From positions 25,128 through 89,127 of the IMG/VR virus record IMGVR_UViG_3300017917_002401: 64,000 nucleotides of DNA; one strand, 5' to 3'. Made by a program: the position numbers and the translations under genes. The notes under the pieces are model-generated. The model saw only the letters and a list, made by a program, of their open reading frames with translations, was not told the DNA's origin and made no database searches. Source of the DNA: a virus. Positions 5,395 to 10,614 of this stretch are shown here, in pieces. Every line of letters begins with the position of its first letter. The stretch's first letter is position 1.

Positions 5395-5586
5395 TTACAA
5401 GTTATTTTCTTTAATAAAATCGTCAATGGCATTTTCTAGAGTTTTACCAGAATACCAATAACCGCCTATTTTATTAGAAAATATAGAATAATATGGGTCA
5501 AATTCATTTTCCTCCTCATCTTCATCTATATTATGATAATCAATTTTTAATTGATATTCTTTAATAATTGCAAAATAATCTCTCAT
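5395..5586 (-). CDS. Hypothetical early protein, 63 aa
   Basis: Starts MRDYFAIIKEYQ at 5586, with AAGG 8 bases upstream; the next gene's stop codon ends one base before this ATG. A strongly acidic centre (IDEDEEENEFD) is followed by a basic-aromatic turn (KIGGYWYSGKTLENAIDDFIKE), resembling small single-domain phage proteins. No family is recognised. Second gene of an operon with the HAD phosphatase. Confidence 0.75.
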   Translation of the reverse strand: MRDYFAIIKEYQLKIDYHNIDEDEEENEFDPYYSIFSNKIGGYWYSGKTLENAIDDFIKENNL

Positions 5587-5587
5587 T

Positions 5588-6064
5588 TTAGTGGCCTTGT
5601 TTTGAGGGAACATAAACCCCACGGATATTAAACCGATCGCAAACAGCTTTCAAATATTGGACATTATCCTCATAAAATGTAAATTCAGCATTTGCAAATG
5701 GTTTCAGATTAAAGAATTTAGTTAATCCTGCGATTTTGAGTTTACCGCCTGAAATAGTATCACCATCAATACGGGAAATAATATAATCAGGTTCACCGAG
5801 AATATTGCGGATAAATGCATTATCAGCATCCCGCAAAACGCGGGCAGTAGCAATAATAACAAAACAATTTTCATCTTTTAAATCCGCTTTATATTGTTCG
5901 GCCAATGGCAGCAGAGAATCATCTTCTGCACGATATTCATTTTCGCGCCAATAGTTCAAGTCGATTCGTTCACCATTATCATCAACAATTGTACGGTAAC
6001 GGTGAAGGCTACAAACGATTGTACCATCCATGTCATAAATTGAAACCCGTTTGATCTTTGCCAT
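5588..6064 (-). CDS. HAD-superfamily hydrolase (phosphatase-like), 158 aa
   Basis: Motif I is Asp11-Met-Asp13-Gly-Thr in IYDMDGT, motif II is the Thr of IIATAR, and a late acidic motif lies in FYEDN. This is the HAD fold using an aspartyl-phosphate intermediate. Size and the ATAR motif recall phage polynucleotide 3'-phosphatase or 5' nucleotidase domains, but no kinase domain is present and the substrate is unknown. ATG 6064 has GAGGA 7 bases upstream; the frame runs further but crosses the promoter 6098-6126. It is followed directly by the 63-aa gene. Confidence 0.85.
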   Translation of the reverse strand: MAKIKRVSIYDMDGTIVCSLHRYRTIVDDNGERIDLNYWRENEYRAEDDSLLPLAEQYKADLKDENCFVIIATARVLRDADNAFIRNILGEPDYIISRIDGDTISGGKLKIAGLTKFFNLKPFANAEFTFYEDNVQYLKAVCDRFNIRGVYVPSKQGH

Positions 6065-6097
6065 TTTGCAATCCTCTGTTTGTTGCGGTATGTCTAG

Positions 6098-6126
6098 ATT
6101 ATACCCCAGTTTTCCCCGATTGACAC
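6098..6126 (-). promoter_or_regulatory. Promoter of the HAD gene
   Basis: On minus: GTGTCA (6121-6126), 17-base spacer, TATAAT (6098-6103), with CATACCGCA in the leader. Divergent from module 5; the -35 boxes are about 36 bases apart. Confidence 0.75.
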
Positions 6127-6132
6127 ACATTT

Positions 6133-6227
6133 GCGAAAATACAACATAGGGATAAACCCCTATTGACACGCCCCAAAATTATATGCTATAATTTTGGCGC
6201 AAAATTGAATACCTGAGTATTCAATTT
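6133..6227 (+). promoter_or_regulatory. Palindrome-promoter-hairpin module 5
   Basis: Upstream box with ATAGGG...CCCCTAT inverted repeat. TTGACA (6163-6168), 18-base spacer, TATAAT (6187-6192). Palindrome CCAAAATTATA (6173-6183) / TATAATTTTGG (6187-6197). The hairpin sequence is again different: AAATTGAATAC (6202-6212), CTGA loop, GTATTCAATTT (6217-6227), followed by GTTTTGC, so it may itself act as a weak terminator. Confidence 0.85.
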
Positions 6228-6245
6228 GTTTTGCAAACAAAGGTA

Positions 6246-6578
6246 TTATTCTTCGTCAACGTCTGGTAAGTAAACCTCACGCAAACCAAAATGCTTTTCC
6301 ATTTTGCGCGCATATTTAATAAATTGTGGGCCGTGGGTTTCGGTTAATTTATTTTCTTCTTGCCATGCATGAATCAACTCATGGGCAACAAGTGTATCAA
6401 AATCACGGGTATTATCTTTATAAAAGATCGTGATATTATGTTCCTTTAGTTTACCCGTTTTATCTGAATATTCAGGTTCATATTCAGCATCAGCCCATTT
6501 ATTTTTACGGGTAACAATCCGCAAATTAACGGGTTTCTTCAAGCCCAAATAATGGATAAATTCATAAAGGTTTTTCAT
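6246..6578 (-). CDS. SprT-like zinc metalloprotease domain protein, 110 aa
   Basis: The zinc motif is His66-Glu67-Leu-Ile-His70 (AHELIHAW) with a downstream His82 in THGPQF as likely third ligand, the compact SprT-like form. It shares fold motifs but little sequence with the other SprT-like gene (3491-3871), so the two are not recent duplicates. The substrate is unknown. It is the last gene of a tight three-gene operon: its ATG starts one base after the TGA of the 43-aa gene. The stop codon lies about 20 bases from the module 5 hairpin. Confidence 0.85.
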   Translation of the reverse strand: MKNLYEFIHYLGLKKPVNLRIVTRKNKWADAEYEPEYSDKTGKLKEHNITIFYKDNTRDFDTLVAHELIHAWQEENKLTETHGPQFIKYARKMEKHFGLREVYLPDVDEE

Positions 6579-6579
6579 A

Positions 6580-6711
6580 TCATGCCCCAGTCATCATTTG
6601 AAAATAATCATTAAATTCTTCGTCAGTCCAAACCCATGCAGGGCACATATTCATAAGCGCATCATAATATGTGCCCGACATATTCCAAACAATATAATTG
6701 TTTTTGTTCAT
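6580..6711 (-). CDS. Micro-protein, 43 aa
   Basis: Starts MNKNNYIVWNMSGTYYDAL and ends DYFQMMTGA. The ATG overlaps the TGA of the upstream 53-aa gene (ATGA, 6708-6711), and its own stop is one base from the SprT-like ATG, so it sits in a coupled operon. Rich in Tyr, Trp and Met with an acidic WTDEEFNDYF helix. No family is recognised. The tight coupling on both sides is the main evidence that it is translated. Confidence 0.65.
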   Translation of the reverse strand: MNKNNYIVWNMSGTYYDALMNMCPAWVWTDEEFNDYFQMMTGA

Positions 6712-6866
6712 CGGTCTGCAAGCCTTTTCAAAACGTCGATGTTATCCCAGAGTATAGCATAAAGCATCTCTTGGCACAAGTCGTAAAATTCTTTTTTCTC
6801 GGCATCGGTGGCCACGTCCTCACGCATGAGGCAGAGCAGGAATTGGTAACGGTCTTTGTTTGTCAT
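6708..6866 (-). CDS. Micro-protein, 52 aa
   Basis: Starts MTNKDRYQFLLCLMRED and ends KRLADR; it looks like a small helical domain with mixed charge. Two ATGs are adjacent (6869, 6866); GAGG suits the second. A TATAAT lies only 6 bases before the first ATG, so this is another gene with almost no leader, like 3491-3871. First gene of the operon 52 aa, 43 aa, SprT-like. No family is recognised. Confidence 0.65.
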   Translation of the reverse strand: MTNKDRYQFLLCLMREDVATDAEKKEFYDLCQEMLYAILWDNIDVLKRLADR

Positions 6867-6875
6867 CATGCCTCT

Positions 6876-6881
6876 ATTATA
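6876..6881 (-). promoter_or_regulatory. -10 box abutting the 52-aa gene
   Basis: TATAAT on minus, 6 bases before ATG 6869. The -35 is poor, and the upstream GTCTGGTGTTTTG resembles the stretch before the -10 at 3879. Confidence 0.55.
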
Positions 6882-6910
6882 TCACAAAACACCAGACACG
6901 CGCACGTTTG

Positions 6911-7028
6911 TAAAAATACAACATAGGGATAAACCCCTATTGACACGCGCTCCAATATTATGGTATAATATTGGCGCCTGCGCTGTAATACCTTTGTTTT
7001 CAATTTGTGTTGAAAACAAAGGTATTAC
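6911..7028 (+). promoter_or_regulatory. Palindrome-promoter-hairpin module 6
   Basis: Upstream box (AAAATACAACATAGGG), TTGACA (6940-6945), 18-base spacer, TATAAT (6964-6969). Palindrome CCAATATTAT (6952-6961) / ATAATATTGG (6965-6974). Hairpin of 19 perfect base pairs, GTAATACCTTTGTTTTCAA (6985-7003) / TTGAAAACAAAGGTATTAC (7010-7028). Compared with modules 1-3, one T-A pair of the stem is replaced by C-G on both arms. Confidence 0.88.
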
Positions 7029-7029
7029 A

Positions 7030-7045
7030 AGGGGCTTTCGCCCCT
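7030..7045. terminator. Short GC stem after the HTH-like gene 7050-7373
   Basis: AGGGGC (7030-7035), TTTC loop, GCCCCT (7040-7045). No strong U-tract on either strand; on minus the next bases are TGTAATACC. A weak terminator or processing stem. Confidence 0.5.
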
Positions 7046-7049
7046 GTAA

Positions 7050-7373
7050 TCAGGCTTTCTCAGCCTTGATAAAATCGGCAATCTTTGCCAATGCCGTTTT
7101 GTTAGCTTTGGTCAGTGATTCCGTATCGGCCTCAGTCAGGCCCAGAGCAGAACCGATGTAATCGGCCCATTCGTCTTTTTTCACAACAGCCTCACCAGTT
7201 TTAGTGGTGTAGGTTTTCTTTTTGTAAACACCCTCACGCGACAGTTTAGCAACAACAGAACGAACCGATTTGCCCAGTGTTTCAGCAATAGCCTCTACAG
7301 TCACGCCAGTGGTATAGTCTCCTACCATCTTGGCAGTTTGTTCCGGGGTGTAATTCACAGTTTTAGCAGTCAT
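7050..7373 (-). CDS. HTH-like small regulator (paralog 4 of 4)
   Basis: Protein of 107 residues starting MTAKTVNYTPEQTAKMVGDY. The predicted HTH (VEAIAETLGKSVRSVVAKL, then SREGVYKKKTY) is almost identical to paralog 3, followed by a KTGEAVVKK linker, a variable stretch, and ESLTKANKTALAKI. ATG 7373 has AGGAG 8 bases before it. Last gene of a minus operon (53 aa, 30 aa, 68 aa, this gene) started near 7901. Conservation is strongest in the HTH-like core, so the paralogs may bind the same sites; this is inference. Confidence 0.88.
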   Translation of the reverse strand: MTAKTVNYTPEQTAKMVGDYTTGVTVEAIAETLGKSVRSVVAKLSREGVYKKKTYTTKTGEAVVKKDEWADYIGSALGLTEADTESLTKANKTALAKIADFIKAEKA

Positions 7374-7406
7374 TTAAAAATCTCCTGAAAAGTCAAGGTT
7401 AAAAAA

Positions 7407-7613
7407 TCAATCAAGTTTGTTAAGACGTTCAGCCTTATCAAGTTCCATATCATACACCATTTTAACAAGATATGCAAGCATCAAGACACAAGCGCCAATG
7501 CCTACATTCACAGGGCCAAACAGTGTAAGTAGCTTAGCGATAACAAAGCCAGATACAATGGCAGTGCCAATGAGCCAAGCAACATTAAACAGTGCAGTTT
7601 GTTTCGGGGTCAT
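7407..7613 (-). CDS. Small two-helix membrane protein, 68 aa
   Basis: Two hydrophobic helices, about residues 8-30 (NVAWLIGTAIVSGFVIAKLL) and 36-54, then a charged tail (DMELDKAERLNKLD). Start ATG 7613 has AAAGGA 7-8 bases upstream. No family is recognised; it could be a small inner-membrane modifier. It lies between a 30-aa membrane peptide and the HTH-like gene, with short gaps of 12 and 33 bases. Confidence 0.75.
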   Translation of the reverse strand: MTPKQTALFNVAWLIGTAIVSGFVIAKLLTLFGPVNVGIGACVLMLAYLVKMVYDMELDKAERLNKLD

Positions 7614-7625
7614 GGTTTCATCCTT

Positions 7626-7718
7626 TCAAGGTTTCATCACAAAAACAAAGTATAACACAAAGGGCAAGGCAATGCAAGCGGCAAAACCCAGTGCATCAAA
7701 AAATTCTCGCTTATTCAT
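7626..7718 (-). CDS. Membrane micro-protein, 30 aa
   Basis: MNKREFFDALGFAACIALPF then VLYFVFVMKP: one hydrophobic helix after a short charged start. Its ATG overlaps the stop of the upstream 53-aa gene (TATGAATAA), and GGAG lies 9 bases before it, so coupled translation is likely. Another frame of 69 residues covers the same bases but lacks a start signal. Function unknown. Confidence 0.55.
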   Translation of the reverse strand: MNKREFFDALGFAACIALPFVLYFVFVMKP

Positions 7719-7872
7719 ACCAAATATCTCCAACAATTTTTCCATCAACAAACACAAAATAAATTGTACAATAACCAGAACGTGCAGAATAGTTATTGTT
7801 GCCATGATGCACAACATCGTATGCGCCCATGTCACGCTTAAGAATCGCTACCAGTGCATCAACGTGTTGCAT
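7711..7872 (-). CDS. Hypothetical early protein, 53 aa
   Basis: MQHVDALVAILKRDMGAYDV and so on, ending VFVDGKIVGDIWYE. AAGGA stands 7 bases before ATG 7872; an earlier in-frame ATG (7893) lies 7 bases after a TATAAT, too close for a leader. It looks like a small alpha/beta domain (helix, then strands YCTIYFVFVDGK). First gene of the four-gene operon ending with HTH-like paralog 4. No family is recognised. Confidence 0.65.
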   Translation of the reverse strand: MQHVDALVAILKRDMGAYDVVHHGNNNYSARSGYCTIYFVFVDGKIVGDIWYE

Positions 7873-7900
7873 TTGTGTTTCCTTGTTGTCCATGTGCTCA

Positions 7901-7929
7901 ATTATACATGGATTATGCGCTAGTGCAAG
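7901..7929 (-). promoter_or_regulatory. Promoter of the 53-aa to HTH-like operon
   Basis: TATAAT on minus (7901-7906) with a weak -35 (CTTGCA at 17 bases). It is the rightmost minus promoter of the early region. Confidence 0.55.
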
Positions 7930-8162
7930 CATTTTTCTAGAATTTTTACAAATTGTTACATCTTAGCTAGTTGGTTCACAATTTACTTAGGAAACAAAAG
8001 TACACAGACCAGGGGCGGTTAGTAGACCAAAGTTTACACACATGCCTGGGGACCCACCGGCACGGAAACTATATGGGATTTTTTCAACATTCAATAAGGT
8101 GCCAAATCTGCTCAGGCACAGCCTGACCCTAAACTGCAACAAGCTATCACAAGCCGTCGTAA
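7930..8162. other. Divergent intergenic region between early and late blocks
   Basis: No credible gene. The left part is AT-rich (AATTTTTACAAATTGTTACATC). It contains one AACAAAAGTA word like the hairpin modules (near 7992) and one copy of the TGACCCTAAACTGCA motif (near 8122). An open frame across 8042-8224 encodes only Pro/His/Asn low complexity at its end and is not believed. Confidence 0.6.
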
Positions 8163-8213
8163 CCCACCCAACCACCCCCAACCACCCCAACCACCCCCAC
8201 CCCAAGCAGCCAC
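8163..8213 (-). other. C-rich tract; G-quadruplex motif on the minus strand
   Basis: Built of CCCAACCACCCC-like units on plus. The minus strand has at least six runs of three to five G separated by one to five bases, fitting the G3+N1-7 quadruplex rule. It ends 12 bases before the -35 of the late promoter. Confidence 0.75.
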
Positions 8214-8225
8214 AAAATTTTTGAC

Positions 8226-8254
8226 TTGATCCACACATCCTAACCTGTTATAAT
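8226..8254 (+). promoter_or_regulatory. Late operon promoter
   Basis: TTGATC (8226-8231), 17-base spacer, TATAAT (8249-8254), followed by AGAGGAG and the first packaging gene. The -35 is non-consensus, which would suit activated late transcription. Confidence 0.75.
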
Positions 8255-8276
8255 TGCCCAAGAGGAGACCAATTTT

Positions 8277-8753
8277 ATGAGTACCCATTTACCTGCGGAG
8301 GTTGTCAATATCTCCCCCGAGGCACTGGAAGTGTCTAACTGCTACCTACAACTACAAGACGCCCGACAAGTAGCCGATGAATTAGGCTTACCTATTGAAC
8401 AAGTTACCGATATTCTTGGCCGTCGTGAGGTCAAGCGTTATATTGACCAAGTTTTCTTTGATACCGGCTACAACAATCGTTTTTTAATGCGTCGTGCAAT
8501 GGACGCACTTATTAAAAAGAAATTTAGTGAGCTTGATGAGTCGGATACTGGTTCGTCAAAAGACATTGCCGAATTATTGGCCATGTCGCATAAAATGTCA
8601 ATGGACCTCTTAGACCGTGAGATTCAGCTTGAGAAAATTCGTAGCGGTCCTGGTGGCCCACAGAAGCAAGTTAACGTACAAATCAACGAAGGCCTAGACG
8701 GGTCGAAATACTCGCAACTTGTACAACGCCTGGTCAGTGGAGAAGGAATTTAA
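8277..8753 (+). CDS. terS: Terminase small subunit
   Basis: Protein of 158 residues directly before the large terminase, the usual place of the DNA-recognition subunit. The N-terminal third holds a predicted helix-turn-helix (DARQVADELGLPIEQVTDIL); the middle is helical with a KKKFSELDESD stretch, and the C-terminus (GPGGPQKQVNVQIN) looks like a short strand and flexible tail, as in other small subunits. AGGAG lies 9 bases before ATG 8277. The stop overlaps the next ATG (TAATG). It would bind the packaging site and deliver DNA to the motor. The assignment rests on position and HTH rather than strong sequence likeness. Confidence 0.8.
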   Translation: MSTHLPAEVVNISPEALEVSNCYLQLQDARQVADELGLPIEQVTDILGRREVKRYIDQVFFDTGYNNRFLMRRAMDALIKKKFSELDESDTGSSKDIAELLAMSHKMSMDLLDREIQLEKIRSGPGGPQKQVNVQINEGLDGSKYSQLVQRLVSGEGI

Positions 8754-10054
8754 TGCTGCTAATATCTCGTTCGGACATAGATCGTGATGCTATAACTGAG
8801 TTTGATGCTAGTCGCCGATTTATTAAACTACCTATTGTTAACTACTTAAAGCTGCTAGATATCTGGGACACGGTAAACCGTCCACAAATGGCCCTAATCA
8901 ACGCGGTGAATTCACCCAAGTACCGTTTCATTTGCGCCGCGCTAGCGCGCCGTCTAGGAAAAACTTATATAGCCAACGTAATCGGCCAGTTAGTGACACT
9001 GGTCCCGGGGTCGAATGTACTTATTATTTCACCCAACTATAACCTTTCGTCAATTTCATTCGACTTGCAACGTAAGCTGATCCGTCACTTTGACCTAGAA
9101 GTTGCGCGCGATAACCTAAAAGATAAAATAATTGAGCTGGAAAATGGAAGTACCATTCGCATGGGTAGTTTGTCAACGGTAGATAGTTGTGTTGGTCGCA
9201 GCTACGACTTGATTATTTTTGATGAAGCTGCACTAGGTGAGGGCGGTGAGGCTGCGTTTAACGTTGCGCTACGTCCTACTCTGGACAAGCCCAATGCAAA
9301 AGCCATTTTTATTAGTACACCCCGTGGTAAGCAGAACTGGTTTAGTCAATTTTGGAATCGCGGCTTTGACCCTAACTTTCCGGAGTGGGTTAGCCTGCAA
9401 GCTGATTATACTGAAAACACTCGCATGGCTGAGTCAGACGTGGCAGAAGCTCGTCGTGCTATGTCGCGAGCAGAATTTGAGCAAGAGTACATGGCTTCGT
9501 TTACCACATATGAGGGTCAGATTTTTAATCTAGCCGAATCAGATGTAATCGAAGACTTGCCTGAACACGTTATTAGTGGCAATAGTTGTGAATACATTGC
9601 TGGTTGTGACCCTGGCTATCGCGACTATACTGCGTTTGTGGTATTAGCATATTCGTGGATTGATGACTGCTTTTATGTACTAGACGAATACTTGGATAAT
9701 GAAAAAACCACATCAGGGCATGCTGAAGAGTTTCAGAAGCTGGTAGGCAAGTGGGGTGTTGAGATTGTGTTTATTGATAGTGCTGCTGCACAGTTTGCTG
9801 CTGACCTTGCCTATACCTACAATATTGCAACAACCAAAGCCAAAAAAGATGTGCTACCTGGAATTGCTTATGCTCAAACACTTGTGGGTCAAGGTCGCCT
9901 GAAAATCGCCAAGCACTGTACTCATGTACTAGCAATGATGGATCAGTATCGCTGGGATGACAAAGAAGGGCTACAGCGTGAGCGTCCAAAACACGATGAC
10001 TATTCGCACATGGCAGACGCACTGCGATATGCTCTCTATAGTTATACCATTTAA
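8753..10054 (+). CDS. terL: Terminase large subunit
   Basis: ATPase and nuclease of the packaging motor, 433 residues, full length. The ATPase part has the terminase-type Walker A ALARRLGKT (about 63-71), Walker B LIIFDE (153-158) and a coupling motif ISTPRG (187-192). The RNase H-like nuclease has Asp286 (GCDPG), Asp342 (IDSAAA) and Asp422 (SHMADALRYA) as likely metal ligands. Start overlaps the stop of the small subunit. It is followed by a stem-loop and an HNH gene rather than directly by the portal. Confidence 0.96.
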   Translation: MLLISRSDIDRDAITEFDASRRFIKLPIVNYLKLLDIWDTVNRPQMALINAVNSPKYRFICAALARRLGKTYIANVIGQLVTLVPGSNVLIISPNYNLSSISFDLQRKLIRHFDLEVARDNLKDKIIELENGSTIRMGSLSTVDSCVGRSYDLIIFDEAALGEGGEAAFNVALRPTLDKPNAKAIFISTPRGKQNWFSQFWNRGFDPNFPEWVSLQADYTENTRMAESDVAEARRAMSRAEFEQEYMASFTTYEGQIFNLAESDVIEDLPEHVISGNSCEYIAGCDPGYRDYTAFVVLAYSWIDDCFYVLDEYLDNEKTTSGHAEEFQKLVGKWGVEIVFIDSAAAQFAADLAYTYNIATTKAKKDVLPGIAYAQTLVGQGRLKIAKHCTHVLAMMDQYRWDDKEGLQRERPKHDDYSHMADALRYALYSYTI

Positions 10055-10065
10055 TTGTTTATTTT

Positions 10066-10084
10066 AGCACAGTCGAACTGTGCT
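10066..10084. terminator. Stem-loop after the terminase genes
   Basis: AGCACAGT (10066-10073), CGA loop, ACTGTGCT (10077-10084). No U-tract follows, so termination is uncertain. The next promoter starts 38 bases later. Confidence 0.5.
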
Positions 10085-10121
10085 GTCAAGTCAACCAGTT
10101 ATGGTATAAAAAATTTTATCA

Positions 10122-10150
10122 TTGACTATTTGCTGCTCTTAGAGTATAAT
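10122..10150 (+). promoter_or_regulatory. Promoter before the HNH gene
   Basis: TTGACT (10122-10127), 17-base spacer, TATAAT (10145-10150). It gives the HNH gene, and perhaps the head genes, transcription independent of the late promoter. Confidence 0.8.
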
Positions 10151-10173
10151 ACTAGGAATGCACAGGTACATGT

Positions 10174-10605
10174 ATGGCCAAAAACACCAATAAAAGAATC
10201 CCTGTAAAATGGGTTCGAGACAGGGCAAAAAAAGCCTATGAAACTCGTGACTGTTGCGATATCTGTGGAACAGATAAAGATCTGGAGCTCCACCACACAC
10301 ATTCTATCACTATTTTACTTGAATCATGGGCTACTCGTCAAGGTTACGACATTTCCACTGATGAAGGCATTTTAGCTGTTCGTGATGAGTTTATAGCGGA
10401 GCACCATAAAGAACTGTATGAAGACGTGTATACCTTGTGTAATTTCCATCACGTCAAACTACATGGTGTATATGGTAAAGCCCCGCCTCCAGGCTCTGAA
10501 TCCAAGCAAGCACGCTGGGTTGCGTTACAGCGAGAAAAGTTTCTATCGGGTGGGCGTGAAATACCACAACAAAGTCATGGTTCGTCTTTTAGTGAATTCT
10601 ACTAG
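10174..10605 (+). CDS. HNH endonuclease
   Basis: Protein of 143 residues. A zinc-ribbon-like CDIC pair precedes the HNH core LELHHTHS, and the second half has YTLCNFHHVKLHG, the N and last H of the motif; Cys residues in both halves suggest a bound zinc. In HK97-like phages an HNH protein next to terminase stimulates cos cleavage and packaging, so that role is likely; a free-standing homing nuclease is the alternative. Its own promoter and the gap after terminase favour some independence. The N-terminal 15 residues are very basic. The ribosome site is weak. Confidence 0.9.
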   Translation: MAKNTNKRIPVKWVRDRAKKAYETRDCCDICGTDKDLELHHTHSITILLESWATRQGYDISTDEGILAVRDEFIAEHHKELYEDVYTLCNFHHVKLHGVYGKAPPPGSESKQARWVALQREKFLSGGREIPQQSHGSSFSEFY

Positions 10606-10614
10606 GAACGAATA

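Noticed and set aside
2293-7028. CRISPR array or transposon terminal repeats as explanation of the repeated modules.
   Set aside because: Repeats are 600-1000 bp apart, separated by genes, contain promoters, and have no uniform spacers, transposase or target duplications.
2716-7373. Toxin-antitoxin or CI/Cro-type lysogeny control for the HTH-like proteins.
   Set aside because: No toxin partner, integrase or attachment site is visible; the family is found in phages with no sign of lysogeny.
8042-8224. 60-residue reading frame on plus before the late promoter.
   Set aside because: Its end encodes only the C-rich tract (Pro/Asn/His) and it has no ribosome site; the region is regulatory.
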